Source: Lucifuga dentata (Eukaryota > Chordata > Actinopteri > Ophidiiformes > Bythitidae). From it: a DNA stretch of 64,000 nt. Both the position numbers and the translations under genes were made by a program. Positions 13,361 to 25,900 of the stretch are shown in pieces; the stretch's first letter is position 1, and each line of letters opens with the position of its first letter. The DNA lies in NCBI GenBank assembly GCA_014773175.1, contig VXCM01003266.1, positions 1 to 64,000 of the forward strand. The letters run 5' to 3'. The notes under the pieces were generated by a model, which was not told the DNA's origin, did no database searches, and was given only the letters and a program-made list of their open reading frames with translations.

Positions 13361-15310
13361 AAACCTCATTTACTGCCAACACTGAAATATTTGCCCATAT
13401 ATTCTGTAATCCTTCAGCGACCAAAGCAGGGGAGTGTGGACACGTGCATGTTATGTAACAAGTCCCAGGTGGCTGCATGGTGACATAAAGGAAAGAGTGA
13501 ATGGAAGAAAAAACCAACAGCTAAAATTCCACTGCTGGCTGCTGGATGACACACTAGCTATGTGGGTCTGTGCTTCTTTAGTGTGCAAGTCTTCTTCTTG
13601 CATTATTACTGAACAAATGAACATGATGGAAAAATTTAAGAGAATCAAACCAAGAGATGCATAACACGGCTATGACAGACCAATAAAAAGGAGTTTTTGC
13701 TTTAGTGGTAGACTGAAACTAAATAAAATCTGCATCACCATGGGAGACTCCTTAAATACTCTTCCACTGTAAACATTTTATGCCCTTTTTCAATCATTTA
13801 CAAAAATAAACTTTTCATGCTCATATTAAAATTCTCATGCCTTGAGGGTCAAATTTCTAAAAAGAAACCACCAGTTCCAAAGCATCTCATTTGTCTGGCA
13901 ACGCACACACCAAAACAGGCTGCTACTTTCAACAAAATTAAGTCATCTATTTCTACCATTCCTTGTATGTCTTAGGTTTTCATGCACAGATTAAAGTTCT
14001 TTGGAATCCTTAATCTGTGTGTGTCAATAGCCACTTATCACCAGCTGATCCAATCTGTCTGTTTTACAAGCGGTTGAATTAGGTGAGATGACAAACATCA
14101 ATTTTTAAATACTACCAATAGACTTGGCACAGAGATTTGTTGATGTACATGACAGTCCCTCTAGCTATCTGATATTACCCAACTAGAAGGAAATTATGAC
14201 TATGTACACACTGCCAGAGTTTCATCATGATGAGTGTATTTTCTAGCTGAAATGTGTACATAGCCGGTATAAATATTTTGCTCCTGACAGCAGGGATCAG
14301 TCATGACCATTAGTGTTGTGAAGACTGTACAAGAAAATCAGCAGCCATTCAGAAAGGGCAGTGGGTGACATCGTTTCAAACTGCTATGATTGTCAATTGT
14401 GAGGACAGAATTTTTCAGCTTGTATTTGGTTTTTTCCCCTCTCCACAGCACGTTAGTGACAGAAGGTGAGAAATATTCAAGTGAAAAAATTAAGATCTCA
14501 CAAAATAGTGACAGGACATTGGAAAGCAGGACATCAGAAATTCCAGCAAACATATGCATATATTCCAATGCTTCAATGTCAGAAACCACATGACCTAAGA
14601 TGTTTGAGAGGTCATAACATGTACTCAAGCCTGGAGTTGAAAGATTGCTGGTGGGAAATTTCACCAATGTTTAACACTCAGAGCTTTATCTATAGGCCCT
14701 GTATTTACGCTGTATCCATATTATATCAGCAAAATTTAATTCTGGAATATGTTGGCAGTGATCTCACACAAATAGATGAAAGAATCTGCACATCATTTTA
14801 TATAACTAAAGCCGAAATATGGAGTTTAGGAGGCCATGCTGCTCCCAGGCCCATACTGTGTCCAACCGCAGCGTTTCAGTCACCATCATAAGGAAATAAC
14901 AAATGTGATCCTCTAAGTCTGTTGAAGGGCTCCAAATCAGCCATAACAGATAAGTGTATTCCACATGCTTAATTTAAGGATGTGAAAGATAAAATATGGA
15001 CAAAAAAAAAACCTCAGGGCTCACATTGGTCCACCACAATATGCCTGCTGTGACTGGCTTTCAGGTCACTGTGGCAGTCAACACAACAGGATAACTATGA
15101 TCAACCAATGTACCCTGAGATGCAAAGAAAAAACTGTTTTTAATCAGTAAAGACAGATCAGGATGTTGTGCTGTTATCACTGTATTTGCCCTTCTTTTGT
15201 GAGGTCACTTCTGCCAGGATCCAAAGACACGATGAGCCTCTGAAGGTCCCTGATCTCGCTCATACTCCGATCCTTCTCTGTAATTTGTGCTTTTTTCTTT
15301 GTTGGCTGGC

Positions 15311-15429
15311 TCAGGATTTGGCCTCATCACATTCCGGCTCTGTGGAGAGGTCCACCTCGGACATGCAAACCTCCATGCCCATGATGAGGGAAGTGTCTGA
15401 ATCACTGCTGAGAGGTGGCTGGTGCTCAC
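15311..15429 (-). CDS. rnf150: rnf150 coding exon 7 (C terminus and stop)
   Basis: 119 nt. Encodes [20 protein letters not shown], then a Glu/Ser-rich end finishing DEAKS and a TGA stop at 15313-15311. The acceptor follows TTCTTTGTCCTTCAG. The C-terminal sequence is diagnostic for RNF150. Confidence 0.93.
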
Positions 15430-16865
15430 CTGAAGGACAAAGAACCATTTAGCAATTCATTATTTGAGAGATCAATGCAGGATGAAGTATATTGTTCAAT
15501 GTATTTGAACTGATCGTCAAGTCAAGTTGATAGAGTGAATGCCCACAGGTGGGAGTATGGTCAGTTTCAGGGGAACGACACATCATGGTACAACAGGGAC
15601 AATATTCCTCAGTCACATCCTGTTACAAAGATTTAATTAAAAAAATAAAAAAATAAATTACAGACATAAGCAAGTCACAGGTTCCAGCAACAAATCAGTG
15701 CTCTTTGTAGGTTCCTGACTGCAGCTCACACTTTATAAATGGCTTACTACAGAAAGAATGACAGCTCCAATACATTAACGACGCAGCTCATTATTCAGGC
15801 TAAAGATTAAAAAGTATAGGCACTCCATCTCTGCCAACCCAGAGCAACCCCAACCCCAATCCTGACACATCAGCTTGTTCATCTCATGCTAATTGCCAGT
15901 CACTGACATTGTGGCTGTTAGCATATCAGTGCTGCGGTAAACCACAGATCCCCTCTAATCTACATCCTAATGACTCTCAAGAACAATACCTGCTAATGGA
16001 AAACAAGTCTAATGCTTGTCAAGCACGCCTCAGTAAACATATAATAACGGGATCCTGTAGCAGACCTTTAAGGCAAACTGGAACGTACATCAGAAAGAGC
16101 AGAATCCACACAGCAGCATAAGAAATAGATTTCAAGTTAAAAGTACAAAAAAGGTTATATTTTCTAGATTAACCAATTTTCACCAGGATTTTCTATCCCA
16201 ACACACCTAAAATTTGTTTTATTTCCTGCTCCTAGACAACATAGTTCACTGCAGCCTACAATAATCGAGAGCTGTGCTCTAATGTAATATGAATTTACAC
16301 AATGCAAAAAGAAAATGGATGAAAAATTGTAACTAATTTTAGACAGTTGTGGGACAGCTCCCGTGACATCTTGGGAAACAAATAAAATATTAAATTTCTG
16401 GAGAATTGAGCTTTGTAATGGGCAGTAGCTATCTAAAGTTTAATACAAAAGGGTGTAGTGCGTTTATTTTATTGCAAAAATAGTGTAAAGGTCTGTACAT
16501 AGCATTATACTGCAAACTATATGTAATAAAAAGTACCAGTATGTAGTATGGAACTGAAACATACATAGCTGAAGTCATCTAGAGGAGAGGATCAGAATAT
16601 GTGTCTGATAATAGAAAATATTCTATAAGATAGTAGCTTTGTAGGTACCTACAAATGTTTTAAGTGCTTAGTTCAGCACAGGTAAGTTTATAGGTTCTGG
16701 AAGCAGTGGAAAACCATCACATGCTCACATGATGTTATAGCTAAAGTTTCTAACTTTCAGTCTAGTCCAGTTACAAGAGATGGCGGTTGCTGCCAGCGAG
16801 TGAGAGAAGCAATGCTGTTAAATCCAAGAAGTACCTTGTTATTGTGAATTTGCAAGTGGAAAAAC

Positions 16866-16900
<35 letters not shown>

Positions 16901-19900
16901 TCAGGGAATGCAAGACAAATTTGTGTGAGAACTGAGATTATGACAAACCCTCCACATTCCAGTTCTAGCATGGCTGTATTTAGGGAGTCTGCTGTGACTA
17001 TTTGTGCCTGGAAGCACAATGCAGCAGTGGTGGTAGAGCCAGTTTGACGTACTGAGTAGCACAATATTGGCAAAAGTTACACAAACACTTCATCTATTCT
17101 TTACAATTCCACTCTGCTCCTGTGGTGGAGCACAGTAAAAGAGTTATATAAATCCTAGTCTGATGTTAATCAGGCTTCTGTCAGTGGTCAAATAACTGCA
17201 AGAAACCACTGATGAAACCACTGGGAAACTCATTCAATTACATCAAGCAGGAGAGACCAGAGGTCATTTGTGTTATTCCACAATGGAAAGGCTTAAATGC
17301 ACCTATTACTGTCTCATTCAATGAATTTTGATACAGACAACAGCATTATTTTGCATGTTTCATCTGGGATAAAAGGAAGAGGTGTGTTTTCAAACTCCAA
17401 AAACCTTGTGACACCATTGTAATCTGATACCTGCAGTAGGTTATGTAAATGTGAAAGTGCGAATACTGAAAAGGGACGGTCATGTGGAAAAAAAAAAAAA
17501 AAAAAAACAGCAGGAAAGGTAAATAGAAAAATTCACATGCAGTATGGAGTAACTAGTGTAATGTGAGAAAGGAGCAATAAAAACACCTTTTACAAAGCAT
17601 TTAATCTCAAGTTAAAAAAAAAAAAAAAAAAANAAAAAAAAAAAAAAAAATCAATATTGGCTGCTCTCTTGGAGGTTTTTAGGTTTGGGCCTTTGGAAAC
17701 AAATATGGTTGGATTACTGTTGTAACATGTTGTTTCTGGACATGAACACAGGAACACAGTTGGTTTGGTTCATTGCTTCAGCAGCTGTGGATGGAATTTT
17801 AGCTAGGCACACAATGAATGGGTTCCACACAGGTGGAAATACATTTATGGGGAATTTTTGTAGCAAACATAGGCCAACAAAACATGTGTGCAAGCATGTG
17901 CATGTAACACACACTGTAAAGTTCTGATACATACCAGATGTTTAGGAAAATAACACTGCACTGCTTGAGTAATAAGGTGATAAAAGATAAAATATAACAT
18001 CTTACACAATATTATACATATTATACAATATGAAGGCTCATTTTTTTTTTATGAATATATACATACATAATATACAATTTGGTCCAAAAGTCTGAGACCA
18101 CGTGAAAATGCTTCTATTTTGCATTCTTTTTGAATTGAATACAAGAATTTTCATTACAAATGATAACATCATCTTAACATTTGAGTGAAAAGCTGAATCT
18201 TTGCAAAATGTACATGAATTCCAGAATATCTTAGTATTTGTTACGCCCCCCTTTTGCTTTAATGATAGCATGCACTTGCGCTGGCATGGACTCCACAAAT
18301 TTGTGCAAAACCTGATGAGCCAAGTTATCCCAGCATGATTTGACAATGTTCCAAAGAGCTTTGTGTAATGTCAGACTTTGTGATTATTTCCAGATTTACA
18401 TGGAAAACATCACGGATTTTGTATGTGGTCTCAGACTTTTGGACCCCACTGTATATAAAAAGAATTTATTTATTTTGAATATTAAAAAAAAAAAAAAANT
18501 AAAAAAAAAAAAAAACGGTGAAAACTGGATGAAAAAAATCACTAATGTACCATTGGAAGTGAAGATCCAAGTATAAAAATACTCTTTACAACACTGTCAT
18601 TCTCTATTCATTAATGACTTTGCTTTGTGTCATCATCATCATCTTCATCACCACCAGTTTATCTTCACTTTCCACTACTGGGAGCATCTACAGAGCTTTT
18701 TCATACACGAAGACCTTGTTTACTTGTAAACTACACTGATTGGTGTCCTCTTGCAACTTTTTGATCCAAGATTCAGGAGGTGATCAGTGGTTTTATTTTA
18801 AAAATGTAAAAAAAAAAACAAAAAAAACCCGTATGTACTTTTGTTAAGTGTACTGAATACTTTTCAGGAAAGGGGAACTCTGTTAATGCCCTGCTGCATT
18901 GCTCAGAGAATGTGAATTGGGGAACACCTGAAAAAGTAGCTGCTGGCCTATTTTAAGCTTTGAAACAAACACATGCAAACTTAGAATGGCAAAGTTACAG
19001 AAAGCAATGTAGAACCAGTAGGGTAGGATTGGGATCCTAATTTCTGGATGGCCAGATGAAAATGTCATGATGCCAGGAGCGAGCAAGTCCGCAATTGTCC
19101 GCTGTTTCTCTGCGCCACCCTTTCTCTTCTTCTAATCGTCGAGAAAATTATGAAAGAAAAAAAATTATGTTTTCTTAGTTTAAGTTAATTTTAATTAATA
19201 TTATATTGTGCAGTACAAAGGCCCCTGTCCCAGTAATGGCTGTGGCCTGAGAAAAGTCTTGCCTCTTCCGATGGCCAATCCAACCCTGAGAACCAGAATA
19301 CTGTCTGTTCTGTGATGACAGAACATCTGTCTCATCTGTTTTGCTTTCTTTTTAATAGAGATTCTAACTTTGTCCCAGTATAGAATATTTTTAGGCACAG
19401 GAAACACTGCTGATGTAGTAGAAGTCAGGCCCTGGCCAAAGCATGTGGCTTCACTGCCGTTAAAAATGTAAAAGAGAGATAAAAAGAGGGACAAAGAGCA
19501 TGTTGGCAAATTTTGTTTGGATAAATGTGAATTAATGCTGAACTTAGCACTCTTGGAGTTTTGCCAGTTTTATCTGCTGGTCAAGTCAAGTCAGATTTAT
19601 TTGTATGCTCCGGTATCACAAACGATGTCCCAAAGGGATTCACATGCCAACACAGTAACAGCTCCCCAGCACAAGATTCAATCTTATCATACAACCAGTT
19701 GTGATAGGAAAATACACACAAAAAAAACAAAACAAAAACAAACAAACCCAGAAAGTCCAATACTACAGTCAGTTTCTACTGAAATTAAATAAAACAGGTG
19801 TTCTTTTCAGAGTAAAGGCTTCAGCTGAAAGAAGTCTATTTAATGTAAAAACAAGATTCCTGTTATAATCCACAATGTTTGTCTGCTTAATGCCGTATTA

Positions 19901-22900
19901 ACTGCGTCTGTACTTACTGCTGGTAATGTTTTGGCCCTCTCCTGCCTGAGCCGCTGACTCTGCATCATGCTGAAGCTGCTGCAGGCCTATCGCTCTTCCT
20001 GCAGGATCCAGAACCACTGAGCTCTCATTTACCGTGATCTCGCTGGCTGTACTGATGAGGTTGGTGGGTGGACTGCCAACAGATGTCTCGTAGTCTGGTG
20101 GAACCTCATCTGAGCAGTATGCACTGAACTAGATAAACAAAACACATCTTTAAAGATATTCACATGTAGGCAGTTTACATTTTTAAAAACAGATTATGCT
20201 TGATATGACAAATTAAAGTAGTCAGTTACACAAAACATCTGACTACAGAGTTTGAAATAAGTCAAAATGAGCTTACTGGGATACCCAAGGCTTTGAGGAT
20301 GTTCATTTTACACATGGGACATGTCCGGTGGTCTTGTAGCCATGGATCAACGCAGTGTTTATGGAAGACATGCCTGACCAAACAAAAATCCAGTACAAAA
20401 ACAAAGTAAAAGTAACCATAAATGACAGTTACACATAGAGCACAGGAAAATATGCAAAATACAGTGTATTTATAGTTACAGATAGCTTACTTTATACCTT
20501 CAACTAATACCTTCAACTAATAAATTAATGGAAATAGCTCATTTAAAACTTTGTATGGTATATTTTAGCTTTTGTGTAAGAAAAGAAGCCATGTTTTACC
20601 CGCATGGTAATATCCTGATAACATCATTAGGCTTATAACCTTCAATGCACACTGCACAGTTATCGAAGTCTGATTCCATTTCCTAAAACACAGAACAAAG
20701 GTGAAACACAGTGACTTTTTTTAATGTCATCACAAATTAAAAGAAGAAGCATAAAGACATAAAGAATCTGTTTGGATAAATGAATTTTTGGTAAACTACG
20801 AATTTTTCTAGCTTACTGTTTTTCTAAAACATACTTTGCAGTTTACATGAAATACTGTATACCATCTGCAATATGGGGATTAACAGGGTTTACCTTGTCT
20901 CCTTTCTTAATGGTTCGCACTTGGAGCTTGCTGATGGCCTTCTTGGCAGCATCTCCTAGACGTCTCTGTAAGACAGGGAAAAAAAATCATCAAAATGTAT
21001 GACATGAGCTGGACCAGCTAAACCTGATGTTAGCATCAGGATCATATTCAGCTGCCAAAACAAAACATTTTTTAGGAAGGAAAACTGTGATGGATTGAAC
21101 ATCTTGCTGCAAAATGTTGATACTAAAGGCTACTAAAGCAATATATCAAATATCAATTTTTTCAAGAATTCTCAGAATTTTCAAAGTGAAAGTTTAAATA
21201 TGTGCATAAAAGTGCAAAATAATCCATTTGTTTTCAACCTGAACACTTTAACTAAGTAGGAGAAAACAGACTTCAAAGACTGTTGCAAAATATTACACAC
21301 TGTTGGAAGGAAACCTGTTGTTTGACCTGAACAACTCTGCAAACTAGTGCAAAACATTTTCACATTCCTGCGTGACCAGAGATCTAAGAAGAGAATATGA
21401 CTACTGGTCCACAGTTAGAAAACCAGTGAACCACAATACCAACACATTTAGGTGTTAGATGTCAGATTTATCTAGAAGACAAAGTGTGTAATGACCACTT
21501 ACATTTGATACAATGTGAATTTAAAAATAAAAGCTAGAAGCCATATTTAGTGTGAACAGCCTTTTCTGGAATGTGGCTAGAACCTGCACTTTTCAGCTTA
21601 AAAACAAGTCTTCATAAGAGTGTGTCGTGACTACAATGGCCAGATGTAGTTGTTAAAGCCCTTAACTATCACCTGGTTAGACCACATGACAGAGCAGTCA
21701 ACAGCTCTGGTCCATTTATGGCTTTATGCTAGATCATGATGCTTTGAAAATGTTACGATGATATTTCTTGCTCAGTGCAGCAGAATTCTTGGTAAATCTT
21801 AAATCAACAGGACTCAGTGTGATGACTCTGTCTTATCATTTCCTGTTTTATTTTGTTAACTGGTTCTCCTTGTTGTTCTGTTAGTTTTACTTCCTGTCCT
21901 TGTTCTAGTTTCCCGCCAGTTTTCAGCATCACCTGAGTCCAATCTGCTAATCACTCACCTCTCTACTTATACTACCTACAGTTCTTTTGTTCTCTGCCAG
22001 ATTGTCTTGTTCTCTGTGTAGTCAAGCTTTCCAGCGTTTTGTTTCAGTGTTATCTCTTGTGATTTCTCGTGTATGACCTTTGCCTGTTTTTGACTTGGAT
22101 TTAAGTCTGTTTCTCGGTTGGATTTATCTGCTTTTGGTTTACCTGGACTGTTTGGACTGTTTTTGGATTTTGCCTATTGTCTGCCCCTTATCTGCTCTGT
22201 CTGCCTTACTGACTGTCCGCCTGTGTATGACCAGTGAAGCCGTCATTAAACTGTGGATTTTTGAACCACACTCTGACTGTTTTTCGTATCCTGCATTTGA
22301 GTCTTTTTCTGGTCTAGGCCATCATACTCAGACTAAAAATGCAAACAACGATCTTAGTGCCAAACCTAACATTCTTATGACAGTCCGTCTACATGACCAG
22401 GTGTGTAAGACATACCTGGTCATGTAGACAACATTAAGGCCCAGCACTAAGAGAGCCACAGGCCAGAATCATGTGTGTCTAATTGTAGGCAACATTTTAT
22501 CATGTCTACGTCTACGTTTATTAATGTTTATCTGCTGCCTTTTGCCTTTGTTTTGTATAGAAGAAATTTCACCTCATTTCTACTTTTTGCATGGCAAAGG
22601 TAAATAAAGAATACTCAGTCACTGCAAATGGTTGCCATTGCACTGCCTATGATAACTGGTATGGTAATATATTGTCCTTACAGATGTCATGAGAACATAG
22701 AGGCCATCAGTTATGAAGAGATGGCAAGAGCTAGTTTTTGGACTATAGGCTCAAAGTATCAGATTGCTGTCTTGATTGATGGTTCACTGGTTTGCCATGT
22801 TTCTCTTCCTCCAGCTGCCAGGTTAATTTGAGCTTCTCCAGCCTTACAGGAGGCCTCAAAAGGCCCTCCGCACTATCAGCATTCCTTTTAGACAATTTTA

Positions 22901-25900
22901 GATGATATTTAGACTTAAAATATTGCACAGTCATACCTGGTTGCGGTCTCGTGCATTAGCGTAGCGGAACCTTTGAATATAGTAGAAGACAAGCCAGGCG
23001 AGGGAGATGATCATGAGAACGATGAAGGAGATGGAGACAAACACTACCGATATTCTGCTCACATACTTCTGCAGGTATCGGGTTCCTTTGGTTATGTACA
23101 AGGTCACTGTGATTTTTCGCTCCAGTAAGGCCACAATCTCCTGACCTTTGGGCTCTGGAATCATGATGGCCACAACATCACCTGTGCCTGCACAACATAC
23201 AACCCAGGAAACAGCAGGTTAGAAAAATAGATTTAATACAGGTTTAATTTTCATGTGACTTTGGTTCCTTTATTGATACAAGATGACACAAATGTTCATA
23301 TATTTTACATTATTGCTATGATCTGCTTTTATAAAGTACAGTAAATAGGTTCCATAAGCAGGTGAGTAGACTCAGGTGCTGTTCAAACTCAGGTGTATAA
23401 TAATGAGGAAAGGCAGGAGGGAGCTCAGTGAGGACAGACTAACAAAAAGCTCACTCTTAATGCCAGTGCAAAGGCTTGTGCCACCAACCATCTGCTGCTT
23501 TGCTTAACATGCACAGTAAAAGCTTCAGCATTACAGAGCTGGCACACACGTTCAACAGCTGCACCAAGGAGTCAACTCTACCGAACATCACATTTTAAGT
23601 TTTCTGTGGGTGAACACTGTAGCAAAATTAAATTAAAATTAAATTAAATTAATTTTTCTGAGTGCCTTCACACTTTTCTACAGATTCTTCTACAGAAATC
23701 TACACCTCAAGGCATGGTACAAACTGAACTCTCCTCCTTCAGTGAGTATTTATGATTCTGTTCAAACTGGACCTCAAAAAAACTCCCTTCAAACCTATAT
23801 CTACTTTTTGTCCTGTTACTTTGAATTCTACATTAAATACTTTTGCTAAAAAGGTTGATTTTGAAGTTGAGAAACTTTATAAGCAAAAAAATATTTCACC
23901 TAAGTACCATAATCTTTCTAGAGATGAGTGTATAGCCCTTGAAGAACTGATTAATGATGAAGATTTGGTGATTAAAAAAGCTGATAAAGGAGGTGCCATT
24001 GTTGTCTGGGGTAAAGATAAATATACTGAGGAAGCTAATAGACAACTGAATAATCCAGAAAACTATGAACTGTTAACCTACAATCCTACTGAATCACTTA
24101 TATTGCAGTTAAAAGGAATATTAAAAGGAATATTACCTGAAGCTAGAGATAATAATTGGATTTCAGACAATGAGCTCAAATTCCTCTTTAATGAATACCC
24201 CAAAATGGCGTCTTTTTATCTACTTCCTAGAGTGCACAAAAATCTGGAAACCACCTCCAGGAAGGCCAGTTATCTCAGGTAACGATAGCCTTATAGAACC
24301 AGTTTCAAAATACACTGACTACTTCCTTAGACCCATCTTACCTTCTCTTCCAGCATACATTCAAGATACTACAGCTGTCCTGAAAAAGATCGAACAATTA
24401 GGCAACATAGGGCAAAATACTATACTGGCTATTATGGATGTCGAGTCACTATACACGACTACAGAACATAAAGAAGGCCTGGCAGCACTACAATACTTCC
24501 TGAATCAAAGGCTGAAAACAGAAGATCCTCCTACACACTTTATTTTATCTTTGACAGGGTCTAAATAACAACATTTTTGTTTTTCAGGATCGCTTATTTA
24601 GACAAGCTAAAGGTTGTGCAATGGGAGCATGCTACAGCCCCTCTTATGCAGGCCTTTATATGGGTAAATGGGAAAAAGACTATGTATTTGACTCCTCTAA
24701 ACATCCATTTCTGAACAAGATAATGTACTGGGGGAGGTATATTGATGATGTCACTTTACTATGGACAGGGTCAGAAGAGGAACTGTTTCTTTTCATCAGT
24801 ATCTCAATAACACAAATAGAAACATCAAACTTTCTTTAGAATATAACAAAAAATTTGATTCACTTCCTGGATTTGGAAATATATAAAGACAAAGATGGAT
24901 TTTTGCAATCTACTATCTACAGGAAAACTACTTCATGTAATACTATACTCCATGCAAAAAGCTGCCATCAAAACACCTAAGAAAATATACCTTATGGTCA
25001 ATTCCAAAGGCTTAGGAGAATTTGTGACAAAGAAAGTGACTTTGATCAAAAAGCTGAAGAAATGGAGTGTCGTTTCATTCAGAGGCTATGATAAGACAGT
25101 TGTGCGAAGGGCTAAAAGTAAAGCTAAAAATCTAGAACGAATTTGTACGTATTTGTACATAACGTATTTGTACACACATACTAGGACTTTATGTGTATTT
25201 TTGTTTCACCTTTCTTTATCTAGATATATCTCTCCATCTCTAGAGGCTGCCCTCTGCTGACCTTTTGAATTTGTATTTATTTCTTGAAAGACTACCCCCT
25301 GTTGAACTTATCTGAAAGGGAGGAGCTAAAGTGAACACAATTTCAGACTGGTAGACTCTGGTTACTGAAGGCTTACACCTGTTGATTGACCTTTTTCGTA
25401 TAAGTTAGTTTCATCACAGATTAGTCTGTAACTTCCTGAAGAAGGATGGACGCCGAAACGCGTAGAAGTAATAGTTTTTAATTATGTTCTACCTTTAGAA
25501 CCTGCCAATTTAATAAAGGCATTTTAACNTAGAAGTAATAGTTTTTAATTATGTTCTACCTTTAGAACCTGCCAATTTAATAAAGGCATTTTAACTTTTT
25601 TTTCTTTGATGAGTGCCTTGGTTTCTCCTTTGTTTTTTAGATTTGTTCATGCCCTTTACCAAAGAGCACCATCTTTTTTGTACTATTACCAGTTTCAAGA
25701 AGCTCTCCTGTTCTATGGTTTTTCATCAATGTCTGTCAATAGTTGAGTCATCTGTCATGACAGATAAGCCTTTTCCTCTTCCTGCAGGTCCACCAGATAT
25801 CCTGCTCACGATATGATACGTTATTGCAACACTGCAAAAATCTCCATTTTAACAAGTCATACTGGGGCAGATTCTTAAAAAAATGGTGCTATGGATGTCG

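Larger units (their letters stand above)
7081..15310. other. Intergenic DNA plus probable long rnf150 3' UTR
   Basis: 8.2 kb with no gene-like coding region. It holds an N gap in a G-run (8136), an ATA-repeat stretch (9411-9443), a small hAT-like inverted-repeat element (9957-10290) and a 972-bp TTAA-bounded element (11981-12952). rnf150 transcription comes in from the right and must end somewhere here. AATAAA on the minus strand at 10975-10980 is one candidate signal, among others. Confidence 0.5.
15430..19917. other. rnf150 intron 6
   Basis: 4.5 kb, no coding exon. Contains long A-runs near 16869-16897 and 17489-17507, N gaps within A-runs at 17633 and 18499, a Tc1-like remnant (18075-18453) and a dispersed fish repeat (19583-19720). 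Confidence 0.6.
20966..22936. other. rnf150 intron 2
   Basis: 2 kb, no coding exon. Holds a pyrimidine-rich retroposon-like segment (21835-22330) and a perfect 16-bp stem hairpin (22387-22429). Confidence 0.6.
23752..25595 (+). mobile_element. Broken Penelope-like retroelement (reverse transcriptase remnant)
   Basis: Three overlapping or adjacent frames (23752-24282, about 24170-24568, about 24570-24839) encode successive parts of one reverse transcriptase, broken by frameshifts and stops. Visible landmarks are [13 protein letters not shown] near the start, [28 protein letters not shown], the [18 protein letters not shown] block and the catalytic YIDDV. This motif order is that of Penelope-like elements. 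After the RT I see fragments up to about 25140 but no clear GIY-YIG nuclease. The 3' part (25436-25595) has a hammerhead-like core and a segment duplicated around an N. It lies antisense in rnf150 intron 1 and is not expected to be active. Confidence 0.8.

Noticed and set aside
22080..22427. 115-aa open frame rich in Leu, Cys and Phe
   Set aside because: It is translation of a pyrimidine-rich dispersed repeat; no domain, and it sits inside an rnf150 intron.
24895..25260. 121-aa frame after the reverse transcriptase fragments as a separate gene
   Set aside because: It continues the decayed Penelope-like element in a shifted frame, then runs into unrelated sequence.
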